DNA of 64,000 nucleotides from Catalinimonas alkaloidigena (lineage in GTDB: Bacteria; Bacteroidota; Bacteroidia; Cytophagales; Flexibacteraceae). Positions 52,439-61,154 of this stretch are shown here, one piece after another. Location: positions 296,225-360,224 of the forward strand of contig NZ_FNFO01000006.1 in assembly GCF_900100765.1 (NCBI RefSeq), read 5' to 3'. Each line of letters opens with the position of its first letter. Within the stretch, counting starts at the first letter, position 1. The position numbers and the translations under genes were made by a program. The notes below the pieces were generated by a model. The model searched no databases. It saw only the letters and a list, made by a program, of their open reading frames with translations, and was not told the origin of the DNA.

Positions 52439-53305
52439 ATGCTCGATCCCCATCTTCTCCAATCCATCGAAGGGCTGGAACTGCTGGCCCGCTCCGAAGT
52501 GGAAGGCTTTCTGGCAGGCGCCAACCGAAGTCCGCGCAGCGGGACGGGCGCAGAATTCCGGCAGTACCGCACCTACCAGCCAGGCGATGACCTGCGGCAA
52601 CTCGACTGGAAAATGTACGCCCGCTCGGATCGGTACTACATCAAAGAATCGGAGGTAGAAACGAACCTGACGGTGCAGTTCGTGCTGGATACGAGTGCCT
52701 CCATGCGCCACCGGGACGGCGCACTCAGCAAGCTCGACTATGCCCGGGCGCTGGTTGCCTCCCTGGGGTACCTGGCTCGGAAACAGGGCGATGCGCTCGG
52801 CCTGCACGCGCTGAACGACCGTCGCGTCCACCACCTGACGCCTCGCACGTCTCCTCGCTTTTTTCACCACTTTCTCCACGAACTCACCCAACTGGAAGCC
52901 GAAGGGCGCTGGCCCTCGGGCGAAACGCTTAACGCGGCGCGGCGTTCGAAAGAACTGGTGATTGTACTGAGTGATATGTACGAACAGGAAGGCGAAATCA
53001 GTCGGTTTCTGGCCGAACGGAGTGCGCTGCGCCAGGAAGTGCTTCTGTTTCATCTCCTGGGGAAAAACGAACTCACCCTCGAGTATGAAGGTGCCACTAC
53101 GTTCGAAGACCTGGAAACCGGTGCATTTGTGGAAGTGGATCCCGCGCAGGCCCGGGCGGCCTATGTACGCCAACTGGAGGCTTACCTGGAGGCGTTGCGC
53201 AAAGACCTGCTGGAGAAGCGTATCGGCTACGCACGTTTTCTGATCAACGAGCCGCTGGCCGAAGCCCTCAGCACGTTTCTGAAGCTCCGAAAAAGAATGG
53301 GGTGA
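52439..53305 (+). CDS. DUF58 domain protein (vWA-like MoxR partner)
   Basis: This 288-residue protein has the DUF58 signature: GTGAEFRQYRTYQPGDDLRQLDWKMYARSDRYYIKESEVE, then a vWA-like fold with a complete DxSxS metal motif in FVLDTSASM, and LVIVLSDMYE. It has no membrane segment. DUF58 proteins are standard partners of MoxR ATPases, but here moxR is 9.8 kb upstream, with a PUL in between. The ATG at 52439 (MLDPHLLQ) is preferred to the GTG six bases earlier. The stop codon lies inside a terminator stem. Confidence 0.9.
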   Translation: MLDPHLLQSIEGLELLARSEVEGFLAGANRSPRSGTGAEFRQYRTYQPGDDLRQLDWKMYARSDRYYIKESEVETNLTVQFVLDTSASMRHRDGALSKLDYARALVASLGYLARKQGDALGLHALNDRRVHHLTPRTSPRFFHHFLHELTQLEAEGRWPSGETLNAARRSKELVIVLSDMYEQEGEISRFLAERSALRQEVLLFHLLGKNELTLEYEGATTFEDLETGAFVEVDPAQARAAYVRQLEAYLEALRKDLLEKRIGYARFLINEPLAEALSTFLKLRKRMG

Positions 53306-53330
53306 AAGAAGGTGTTGCTTCTTTCACCCC
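53299..53330. terminator. Perfect 13-bp terminator stem overlapping the DUF58 stop codon
   Basis: GGGGTGAAAGAAG (53299-53311) pairs perfectly with CTTCTTTCACCCC (53318-53330) around GTGTTG. The TGA at 53303-53305 is within the 5' arm. The T-rich tail is on the minus side (ATTCTTTTT), so it best fits termination of the convergent STAS-like gene, and could also stop DUF58 transcripts. Confidence 0.8.
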
Positions 53331-53387
53331 TCGCTTACTCAACCTTACTTTACCTCAACCTATTCTTTACAGCCAATAGTCTGTTGG

Positions 53388-53798
53388 TCAGTCGTTTAAC
53401 CATAACAAACAGTCTGTCGGCGTGTGAAATGTCTTAAACTCAATCAAGCCTACTTTCGATTCCGTGTCGTGGTTGACCTCTTCTACCGTAGCCTGGGCAA
53501 AAATGTCGGCCGATACCAGAATCGCAATTTTGCGCAGGCCTGCTTCGCCCATCGCCGGGAACACCTCATCGACCAAGTACTTCTGCACTTCGGGCGAGAG
53601 TTCCCGCAACTCCGTTTGGTCGCTCAGGTGGTTGATCAGTCGGTGCTGCCGGATGTATTCGATCAGTACGTCGCACCCCTGCCGGACATCGTCAAGCTGC
53701 AGATACCCCTTCCAGACAGCTATAATGATTTGATTCTCGGCATCAAACGCTATCTCTACGTACTTTTCACTGAAAATGACAGGGCCATTGCGCACCAT
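53388..53798 (-). CDS. STAS/SpoIIAA-like domain protein
   Basis: This 136-residue soluble protein has an alpha/beta pattern like SpoIIAA-like STAS proteins common in Cytophagales: VEIAFDAENQIIIAVWKGYLQLDDVRQGCDVLIEYI, KYLVDEVFPAMGEAGLRKIAILVS, and IEFKTFHTPTDCLLWL. The ATG at 53798 is chosen because a perfect TACTTTTG box lies 32 bases upstream; the frame to 53867 adds sequence that would overlap the promoter. Function is unknown. It sits on the opposite strand between DUF58 and BatA. Confidence 0.72.
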   Translation of the reverse strand: MVRNGPVIFSEKYVEIAFDAENQIIIAVWKGYLQLDDVRQGCDVLIEYIRQHRLINHLSDQTELRELSPEVQKYLVDEVFPAMGEAGLRKIAILVSADIFAQATVEEVNHDTESKVGLIEFKTFHTPTDCLLWLND

Positions 53799-54223
53799 AA
53801 TACACAGGAGTTTTTCCGATTGTGCAGGTTCAAAAGTAGCGGGAATTTTAAAAGAAATCCGGCACAAGTCCGGGGTTTTACTACACGTGTTTGTGTCACA
53901 TCTACACTACCACCCAAACAACTCACACACAGAAACTTACCCAATATAACCTTATAATTTAGATGCATTGACCTATCTTCATATGTAAAAGCTACTTTGA
54001 GGGTAAATCGCACTCGGTCCCGCTTTTCTCCGGAAGCGCTTGCCGGTCATCAGCGCGCCTGGGTTTCTCGTCACTTTTGGAGCGGAGCGAGCGCCCGTGC
54101 TGGCAAGGTGCCGTGTATTGTTGTAAGTTTAAGGTTTAGACCAGATCCGGTCATTTGCTCAGCCTAATCTTACGTCCCACCCGTTCGAACTGAGCACGTT
54201 AGCATTTGTAGACTGCACTTTTT
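53799..54223. other. Divergent intergenic region between the STAS-like and BatA-like genes
   Basis: This is 425 bases. It contains the -7 box of the minus gene (53831-53838), an AT-rich stretch at 53930-53990, and a near-consensus TAAGTTTA at 54124-54131 that could serve the BatA-like gene. No gene is supported. Confidence 0.55.
53831..53838 (-). promoter_or_regulatory. Bacteroidota -7 box (TACTTTTG) for the STAS-like gene
   Basis: An exact TAnnTTTG match on the minus strand, 32 bases before the ATG at 53798. Confidence 0.5.
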
Positions 54224-55408
54224 ATGTTGTCACCTGCATATCTCTGGGCGTTGTGGGCACTGTTGATTCCGCTGGCGATTCACCTCTGGAACCGGCGCGA
54301 AGGTCGTCGCATTCAGGTGGGGAGCATCCGGTGGCTGGAAGCCTCGACGAGCCGCAAGAAAAGCTCGCTCCGCTTGCACCAATGGCCCCTACTCCTCACG
54401 CGCCTTCTGTTGCTCACGCTGGTCGTGCTGGTACTGGTGGAATTGCGGCAGGCAAACGCCCCCGCGCCCCCGGCACCTCGTCCTCTGGCGCTGATCGACT
54501 CAGCACTGTGGCGGCAACCCCTCATCCAACGACGGCTCGACTCCCTACAGGACAGCTATTGGGACGTTCGTGTGATGGCGCCGCTGCATCTGTGGCACGA
54601 ACTGGAAGGGCTGGCCTACGCGAATCCGCGGCCGGAACGGGTCACGGTCTACCACCGGGGGCAACTGCGGGAGTTTGGCGGAACGCGCCCGTCCCTGCCA
54701 TTTCCCGTCGCGTGGATCACGTTACCCGACTCCGGCGAGGGGACTTTTGTTGCGGCCGCGCAACCGGTGGGCCGCGATAGTGTCCTTGTCCTACGCGCTG
54801 AAAGCACGGAAGCGGGCACGCGCTTGCAACGGCAACGCCTGTCCGCCGCGGCGTATCGCGACGAAGTTCCCCTACATCCTACCGATACATTGCGGGTGCG
54901 GCTGCAGGCCACCTCGGCGGCGGCAGAGATACGCCTCTACGTGGAAGCGGCGTTGCGGGCCGCGAGTCAGTACCAGGCGTGGCCAATGGCGCTGGACACT
55001 ACGGGTACGCCAGACTGGACGGTGCTGCTGGGCAACACGTCCCTCCCCGACGCTCCGGCCGGCCAGCTTGTCCGGATTCGTCGCGCACCGGGTCCGCTGA
55101 GGCATATCCAGACTGTGGAACAGCACCATGTGGTGCATGTCCTGCAAGGCAAGCTGGATGACCCGAACGTGTCGCGCTTGCCCGAGCGGCTGCTGGAATT
55201 ACTTTTCGTGCCGGTGTCGACCGACGAGCGACTGGCGACCCACGACCGCCGGGCGATTGCGCCGACCCAACGGGAAGTACGCCTTGGAAAAGCGCCGGTA
55301 CAAACACGACAAACCGCTTCGACCGGACCGCAGGCACCGCCGCTCTGGCTGGCCGGTCTGCTTCTCCTCATTTTTGGATTTGAACGATGGCTGGCGACCC
55401 GTACATGA
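54224..55408 (+). CDS. BatA-domain membrane protein
   Basis: This 394-residue protein begins with the BatA N-terminal domain: a first membrane helix (YLWALWALLIPLAIHLW), the NRREGRRIQVGSIRWLEA loop, and a second helix (LLLTRLLLLTLVVLVLVEL). A large extracytoplasmic region without a MIDAS motif follows, and a last helix (LWLAGLLLLIFGFERWL). In Bat/MoxR clusters such proteins are membrane partners of the DUF58/vWA system. The TGA stop overlaps the start of the next gene as ATGA, so the two are translationally coupled. Confidence 0.87.
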   Translation: MLSPAYLWALWALLIPLAIHLWNRREGRRIQVGSIRWLEASTSRKKSSLRLHQWPLLLTRLLLLTLVVLVLVELRQANAPAPPAPRPLALIDSALWRQPLIQRRLDSLQDSYWDVRVMAPLHLWHELEGLAYANPRPERVTVYHRGQLREFGGTRPSLPFPVAWITLPDSGEGTFVAAAQPVGRDSVLVLRAESTEAGTRLQRQRLSAAAYRDEVPLHPTDTLRVRLQATSAAAEIRLYVEAALRAASQYQAWPMALDTTGTPDWTVLLGNTSLPDAPAGQLVRIRRAPGPLRHIQTVEQHHVVHVLQGKLDDPNVSRLPERLLELLFVPVSTDERLATHDRRAIAPTQREVRLGKAPVQTRQTASTGPQAPPLWLAGLLLLIFGFERWLATRT

Positions 55409-57684
55409 ACGCAACGACACGCCTCACTCGCTTTCGCAACCAGTGGCGCGCCTACCAGATGGGCGAAGTAGGCCTCTACGCGCTGGGGCTGGCCGGGCTG
55501 CTTCTTACCATTATTATGCAGTTGATGGGCTGGAGCCTTTCCTGGTTTTGGGTGCTTCCGCTGACGGCGCTGCTGTTTGTGATCGGCCTAATCATCCGTC
55601 GGGGGCTTCGCCTTTCGCCACACGAGATTGCGCGTTACCTGAATCAACGTTACCCCACCCTGGAATCGTCAGCGGAACTGCTGCTGCAACCCGACGAGCA
55701 CCTGCCCCTGTTGGCGCGTCTGCAACGGGAGCGGGTTGCTACGCGCCTGTCTACCTTGGAGCACGACTTGCGGCCGCCCCACCGGCTGGGGCGCGCGGGT
55801 GGCGTGTTTGCCTTGCTCGTCGGGCTGGCACTGGCAGTGTGGTTCCTCGTCCCGTTGCTGCGCTCCGCTCAGGACACCCCGCCTTCGGCTACGTCCGGCA
55901 CCGCTTCCGTTTTGTCGCCACCGACACCGGCTGTCGTGCTGCCTCCCGAACTGGATTCGCTGCAGGTCGTGGTGACGCCCCCCGCTTATACCGGCCAACG
56001 GCCGTATGTTGCCCGCCAGTTGCACGTGCAGGCCCCGGAAGGCTCGCGCATCGCTGTGCAGGCGATCTTCACCGCGCCGGTAACGCAGGCGCAGGTGATT
56101 TTGTCCGGACGCGACACGCTCCTACTCACCACACAAGACTCAGTTCGGTTTCAGACCCGCTTTTCACTCCAGGAAAATGGGTTTTACCAACTGTGTTTTC
56201 AGACCAACGCGCCCACGAGCACCTGCACAGACTTTTATCGACTGGAAGCCCAGCCCGACCAACCACCCGAGGTGACGCTGGCCGACGTGCCCGCCTGGCA
56301 GCAACTGGACTTCGAGGCGCTGACGCCCCTTTCCGTCACTGCCCAGGTACAGGACGATTACGGTCTGAAGGACGCGTACCTGATTGCCACGGTTAGCAAA
56401 GGCTCGGGGGAGTCGGTCAAATTTCGGGAAGAAAAACTCCCGTTTCAGGAAGCGGTACGCGGGCGGCAACAGCGTCTTCACCGTACGCTGGACCTCCGGC
56501 AACTGGGCATGGCCCCCGGCGATGAACTGTATTTCTACGCCGAAGTATGGGACAACCGCGCGCCACAACCGCAAAAGAGCCGTACGGAAACATATTTCGT
56601 CGTGATCCGTGACACAACGACCCAGACCATTTCGGTGGAGGGTGGGGTCGCCGTCGACCTGATGCCTGCCTATTTCCGCAGCCAGCGCCAGCTCATCATC
56701 GACACCGAAAAACTGATCAAAGAAAAGCCGCGCCTCTCGTCCGAGGCGTTTCAGACCCGCAGCAACGACCTGGCCCACGATCAGAAGGTATTGCGCCTGC
56801 GCTACGGGCAATTTATGGGCGAGGAATTCGAAAGTTCGCTGGAGGGCGGTGGCCCCGGCGAAGGGCACGAACACGCCGGCGAGGCGTCACCTGATCCGAC
56901 CCAAGCGGCCGCAGAAGAATTCGGGCACGTACACGACAACGAAGATGCACAAGACCGGGGCGTGTTGGAAACCCACAACCCTGCCGGAGGCGCCACCACG
57001 ACCCTGAACAACGGCGCGGAAGTGCCGGAAGACCTGGTACACGCCCACGATTCGGAAGAGGAAGCCACGTTCATTTTCGATGCTACCAAAACCAAGCTAC
57101 GGCGGGCGTTGTCGCTGATGTGGACCTCGGAACTGCACCTCCGTTTGAACGAACCCCGACAGGCCCTGCCGGTCGAGTACGAAATTCTGGAATTGTTGAA
57201 GGACATTCAGCAGCAAAATCGGATTTACGTGGAGCGCGTGGGCTTCGAGCCACCGCCCATCAAAGAAGCGGAGAAACGCCTCACCGGCGAACTGGACGAA
57301 GTCGCGAGTCGCCAGCGTACCGAAACACTCACCCAGCCTCCCGCGTCACCGCACCTGCGCCGGTCGGTTGCGCTTCTGGAAACCCTGAAGCTGCGCCCTC
57401 CCACCGAAGCGGAGCAACAGGTATTGCAAGCGGCCGGCGGCGAACTGGCGGAACTTTTGCGCGAGCGCCCCGACGCCGCCCGCTTCCTGCCGGCTTTGCA
57501 GACGCTGAAAGCACTCAGCGAAGGCAACCGGTTGCCGCGGCCGGAACTTGGCGTATTGCAACAAGCTCTGGCCACCGCATTGCCCAATACTGCCCAATCT
57601 CCCACCGCACGCCCAACCGCACAAAACAAGATTAACACACTGTATATAAGAGAGTTACAACGTTTGACTTCGCCCAACGAATGA
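55405..57684 (+). CDS. DUF4175 family membrane protein
   Basis: This 759-residue protein starts at the ATGA overlap with the BatA-like gene; an ATG 18 bases earlier is an alternative. It has two N-terminal helices (VGLYALGLAGLLLTIIMQL; WFWVLPLTALLFVIGLII) and one at about 135-155. Periplasmic beta domains follow, with the DDYGLKDAYL element typical of DUF4175. An acidic His-rich insert (GEGHEHAGEASP, EFGHVHDNED, LVHAHDSEEE) sits at about residues 480-560, then a helical C-terminal half. It is the third gene of the Bat-like operon. Role unknown; probably an assembly component of the MoxR-linked machinery. Confidence 0.87.
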   Translation: MNATTRLTRFRNQWRAYQMGEVGLYALGLAGLLLTIIMQLMGWSLSWFWVLPLTALLFVIGLIIRRGLRLSPHEIARYLNQRYPTLESSAELLLQPDEHLPLLARLQRERVATRLSTLEHDLRPPHRLGRAGGVFALLVGLALAVWFLVPLLRSAQDTPPSATSGTASVLSPPTPAVVLPPELDSLQVVVTPPAYTGQRPYVARQLHVQAPEGSRIAVQAIFTAPVTQAQVILSGRDTLLLTTQDSVRFQTRFSLQENGFYQLCFQTNAPTSTCTDFYRLEAQPDQPPEVTLADVPAWQQLDFEALTPLSVTAQVQDDYGLKDAYLIATVSKGSGESVKFREEKLPFQEAVRGRQQRLHRTLDLRQLGMAPGDELYFYAEVWDNRAPQPQKSRTETYFVVIRDTTTQTISVEGGVAVDLMPAYFRSQRQLIIDTEKLIKEKPRLSSEAFQTRSNDLAHDQKVLRLRYGQFMGEEFESSLEGGGPGEGHEHAGEASPDPTQAAAEEFGHVHDNEDAQDRGVLETHNPAGGATTTLNNGAEVPEDLVHAHDSEEEATFIFDATKTKLRRALSLMWTSELHLRLNEPRQALPVEYEILELLKDIQQQNRIYVERVGFEPPPIKEAEKRLTGELDEVASRQRTETLTQPPASPHLRRSVALLETLKLRPPTEAEQQVLQAAGGELAELLRERPDAARFLPALQTLKALSEGNRLPRPELGVLQQALATALPNTAQSPTARPTAQNKINTLYIRELQRLTSPNE

Positions 57685-59513
57685 TCACCTTTCCACTTGC
57701 TCCGACGTCAGGTTGGATCGTTACAGGCGTAGCGACCTTGGTGTTGGCGTTTGCGTGCTGGCGGGAAATCCGGCGGCCCAACCGGCACAGGTTGGCGGGG
57801 CGTCTCCTCGCGGTACTGGGTGCGCTCACGGCCCTCCTGGCACTTCTGTTACGTCCCGCGCTCCCACAACCGCGTACGCCATTCGATGCGATTCTGGTGA
57901 CGCCGCACGCGTCCCCGGGTGTGGTGGACAGTCTCCGGCAGGCGCATCCCCGGATCGCGGTGTTTGCGCTGGACACCTTTCCCGGAGCGACACTCCTTCC
58001 TCACCTGAGGTACCTGGTACAACAGGCGCCGCACGTCAAGCACCTGTACGTGGTCGGCGATGGACTGACGGCGGAAGATCGTACTACAGCCGACTCGCTG
58101 GAGACGACCTTCCTTCTCAATCCCCTCCCCTCAGGACTGGTCCGGCTCGCGCTGCCCGAGGCCGTACATCAGGGCGATACGCTGTGGATAGAGGGGGCTT
58201 TTCACCATCCCGATACGACCTCGACTGCCCTGCTCCTCGCCGGGCCGGAAGGGCAACTGGATTCGCTTTCGCTGACGGCACCCGGTGTGGCCGAAGTTGC
58301 GTTGCGTACGGTTGTGCAAAATCCGGGGGCGTTTCTCTACACCCTGATGACCCACGATGCCACCGGACAAGCCGATACGCTGGGCCAGGTGCCCGTACAG
58401 GTACTCCCCCGGCAACCGCTGCGCATCGTGATTCTGAACGATTTTCCGCAGTTTGAGACCCGCTACCTGAAAGCGTGGCTGGCGCAGGACGGGCATCAGG
58501 TGGCGGTGCGGACGCGCATTTCGCGGGACCGTTTTCAGCGGGAGTTTCTGAACCGGCCACAGGTGGCATTGACTTCGCTCTCCGACGCGCTTTTGGCCGA
58601 AACCGATCTGGTGATGTTGGATGGCGCTTCGCTGCAAGCGCTGTCCGGGGCCGACCGCACTCGTCTGCGACGCGCCGTGCAGGAAGACGGATTGGGCGTG
58701 TGGGTGACGATGGACGATGCCGCCCAGCGCCGACGCTGGCCCCTGGATGCATTTACCTTAACCCGTACCCGCGCCGAGACCTATACACCGGCCCAGACGA
58801 CCGCGCTGCCGCGCCTCCCCTACGCTGTCAGCACTGACCTGGGCACGTACCCTCTGCTCCCGGAAAGCGCTTCGCAGGCGGTGGCCGCTTACCGCTATGA
58901 GGGCTTGGGCAAGGTGGGCGTATCGTTGCTGACACAGACCTATCCGTTGCTGCTGGAAGGCCATACGGAAGCGTATCGTATGCTTCACACCCGATGGGTG
59001 CAGGCGCTGGCCAAATCGCCGGAGGCACGGCCGCAGTGGGACCCCGCCTGGGCGTTTGTGGACCAGCCCGTGGCCCTGACGCTCCGCCAGGCCCTCTCCG
59101 ATACGGTGCCGGTGGGACGCTTTTCTCGCCACGATGCAGAGTCGACGCCGTTTTATCTGGCACAGGACCCCTACCTGCCCGACCACTGGCACGGAACCCT
59201 CTGGCCCATCATGGCCGGCTGGCACCAGTTGGCCCTCGCTGGCGATACCCTTTCGCAGCCGTGTTACGTGTTTCCGGCTTCGGCCTGGTCGTCGCTGCAA
59301 CGTGCTCAGCGCATTCGCTCCAACGAGCGGTACACCGTGCAACGGCAACCGGCACCGCCCCGTCCGGTGGTGTACCAGCCTGAGCCCATCGCTCCGATCT
59401 GGCCCTTTCTGGTCCTGTTGGGTTGCCTTACGTTCCTCTGGCTGGAGCCGAAGCTTACGGCACCGGCACGTACCCCTGCGGCACGCGCCACACAAGCGCA
59501 CGCAAACGCCTGA
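57681..59513 (+). CDS. Large membrane protein of the Bat/DUF4175 operon
   Basis: This 610-residue protein is joined to the previous gene by a second ATGA overlap. It has two N-terminal membrane helices (WIVTGVATLVLAFACW; LLAVLGALTALLALLL), a long periplasmic region, and a C-terminal helix (IWPFLVLLGCLTFLWL). The middle (RIVILNDFPQFETRYLKAWLAQDGHQVAVRT, DLVMLDGASLQALS) resembles a class I glutamine amidotransferase-like fold without catalytic Cys, as in other proteins of these operons. No enzymatic role can be assigned. Confidence 0.8.
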   Translation: MITFPLAPTSGWIVTGVATLVLAFACWREIRRPNRHRLAGRLLAVLGALTALLALLLRPALPQPRTPFDAILVTPHASPGVVDSLRQAHPRIAVFALDTFPGATLLPHLRYLVQQAPHVKHLYVVGDGLTAEDRTTADSLETTFLLNPLPSGLVRLALPEAVHQGDTLWIEGAFHHPDTTSTALLLAGPEGQLDSLSLTAPGVAEVALRTVVQNPGAFLYTLMTHDATGQADTLGQVPVQVLPRQPLRIVILNDFPQFETRYLKAWLAQDGHQVAVRTRISRDRFQREFLNRPQVALTSLSDALLAETDLVMLDGASLQALSGADRTRLRRAVQEDGLGVWVTMDDAAQRRRWPLDAFTLTRTRAETYTPAQTTALPRLPYAVSTDLGTYPLLPESASQAVAAYRYEGLGKVGVSLLTQTYPLLLEGHTEAYRMLHTRWVQALAKSPEARPQWDPAWAFVDQPVALTLRQALSDTVPVGRFSRHDAESTPFYLAQDPYLPDHWHGTLWPIMAGWHQLALAGDTLSQPCYVFPASAWSSLQRAQRIRSNERYTVQRQPAPPRPVVYQPEPIAPIWPFLVLLGCLTFLWLEPKLTAPARTPAARATQAHANA

Positions 59514-59573
59514 GGGGCTATCGTGCCTCGATTTTTCTTCTTTGCGGAAACGGGTAATGGCTAATTTGCTGCC

Positions 59574-59909
59574 ATGGAATTAACCAAGAAAGATCAGATA
59601 CAACTGGTGCTGGGGGCGTTGCCGCTGTTGTTGGCGGGGCCAGACCTTATCGCCAACGGGAACCTCGCCGTCGGGGTGGCTTCGCTGTCGCTGGGCATTC
59701 TGAACCTCCTCGCCATTCCGATGTACGCGCGGTTCAAACGCCATACCCATACCTGGCTGAACCTGGGCAACTCGCTGGTGGCGTTTCTGACCGCATACAG
59801 CTATTATACTGACGACAAAGAAGGCCTGCCGTACGTGTGGGTGGTGGCCGGACTGCTCTACCTGTTTGCCGCCTACAAGTCCTACAGCAAAACGCAGACG
59901 CCTTCCTGA
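59574..59909 (+). CDS. Small hypothetical membrane protein
   Basis: The 111-residue product has four short hydrophobic segments (IQLVLGALPLLLAG; VGVASLSLGILNLLAIPMY; LNLGNSLVAFLTAYSYY; YVWVVAGLLYLFAAYKSY). It starts 60 bases after the previous operon and may be its last gene or separate. No family was recognised. Confidence 0.7.
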   Translation: MELTKKDQIQLVLGALPLLLAGPDLIANGNLAVGVASLSLGILNLLAIPMYARFKRHTHTWLNLGNSLVAFLTAYSYYTDDKEGLPYVWVVAGLLYLFAAYKSYSKTQTPS

Positions 59910-59978
59910 ACGCGCGGCAACCGCTTTTTATTTCCGGTTTCGGCTTCTGCCTGCCTGCCGGGTAAGCCCTACGTCCCG

Positions 59979-59986
59979 TACCTTTG
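59979..59986 (+). promoter_or_regulatory. Bacteroidota -7 box (TACCTTTG) almost touching the corA ATG
   Basis: An exact TAnnTTTG match ending 4 bases before the ATG at 59991. If used, the transcript would be leaderless or nearly so. Confidence 0.4.
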
Positions 59987-59990
59987 TCTG

Positions 59991-61070
59991 ATGGAAGAAG
60001 CGTCGCTCAAAAAGACCGTTCGTAAAACCGGAGAATCGCCGGGCACCCTCACGTACGTCGGCCGCAGCAAGCTGAAAGACGTGCTGCTCACCTTCACCGA
60101 ATACGGCGAAGAATCCCTGCTGACCAAAACGTGGAAGACCCGCAAGGACTTTATTCGTTTTAACCAACGCACCGAACACGCCCCGATCAGCTGGCTGAAC
60201 GTCGACGGCGTGCACAAACCCGAAGTGGTGGCGTCGGTCGGCAACACCTTCCACCTCCACCCGCTGTTGCAGGAAGACGTGGTGGATACGGAACAAAAAC
60301 CGAAGATCGATTATTACGACGATACCATTTTCGTGGTGATGAAGATGGCGCAGTTCAACCGCGAGAAGAGCCGCCTCTATTTTGAGCACGTCAGCATGGT
60401 GTTGGGCCCCGGCTACGTCCTGTCCTTTCAGGAAGAGCGCGACGTCGACATTTTCGAGCCCATCCGCACCCGACTGCAAAACGCCTCGGGCCAGTTGCGC
60501 CGTTCCGGTCCTGATTTTTTGTTTTATGCCCTGATCGACACGATCGTCGACCATTACTTCGCCGTGCTGGAGCAACTGGGCGACCGCATTGAACAACTGG
60601 AGCTGAACATCATCGAAGAAACCGACGAAAAGGCCACCCACGAACTTTATTCACTAAAACGGGAGATGATTCTGCTGCGGCGGTCGGTCTGGCCCGTTCG
60701 CGAAATCCTCAGCAAACTGCAACGCGGCAGCAACACACTGCTCACCCCCGAACTGCAGCCCTTCCTGCGCGACGTTTACGATCACACCATCCAGATCATC
60801 GAAACCATCGAGACGTACCGCGACATCCTTTCGGGCCTGCTCGACGTCTACCTGTCGATCACGTCCAACCGGATGAACCAGATCATGAAGGTCCTGACGA
60901 TCATCTCCACGATTTTCATCCCCCTCACGTTCATTGCCGGCATCTACGGCATGAACTTCGACCATATGCCCGAGTTGCACGAACGCTGGGCCTATCCGGC
61001 GGTCTGGGGCGTGATGATTGCCATCTCCGTAGCACTCCTGATCTTTTTCCAGAAAAAGCGTTGGCTATGA
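59991..61070 (+). CDS. corA: CorA family Mg/Co transporter
   Basis: This 359-residue divalent-cation channel has a large cytoplasmic N-terminal domain (WLNVDGVHKPEVVASVGNTFHLHPLLQEDVVD, IFVVMKMAQFN). A long stalk helix (DYFAVLEQLGDRIEQLELNI-type, then YLSITSNRMNQIMKVLTIISTIFIPLTFIAGIYGMNFDHMPE) holds the first membrane helix and the YGMN selectivity motif. A second helix (WGVMIAISVALLIFF) and a basic C-terminus finish it. Length is normal. It forms a pentamer in the inner membrane. Confidence 0.95.
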   Translation: MEEASLKKTVRKTGESPGTLTYVGRSKLKDVLLTFTEYGEESLLTKTWKTRKDFIRFNQRTEHAPISWLNVDGVHKPEVVASVGNTFHLHPLLQEDVVDTEQKPKIDYYDDTIFVVMKMAQFNREKSRLYFEHVSMVLGPGYVLSFQEERDVDIFEPIRTRLQNASGQLRRSGPDFLFYALIDTIVDHYFAVLEQLGDRIEQLELNIIEETDEKATHELYSLKREMILLRRSVWPVREILSKLQRGSNTLLTPELQPFLRDVYDHTIQIIETIETYRDILSGLLDVYLSITSNRMNQIMKVLTIISTIFIPLTFIAGIYGMNFDHMPELHERWAYPAVWGVMIAISVALLIFFQKKRWL

Positions 61071-61154
61071 GCCAGTTATACAATTACAATTCCACCATCA
61101 AAACAAGCTAACGCTTCCCTTGTCCACGCAAGCGATCCTCTGTTCCCTGACTGC

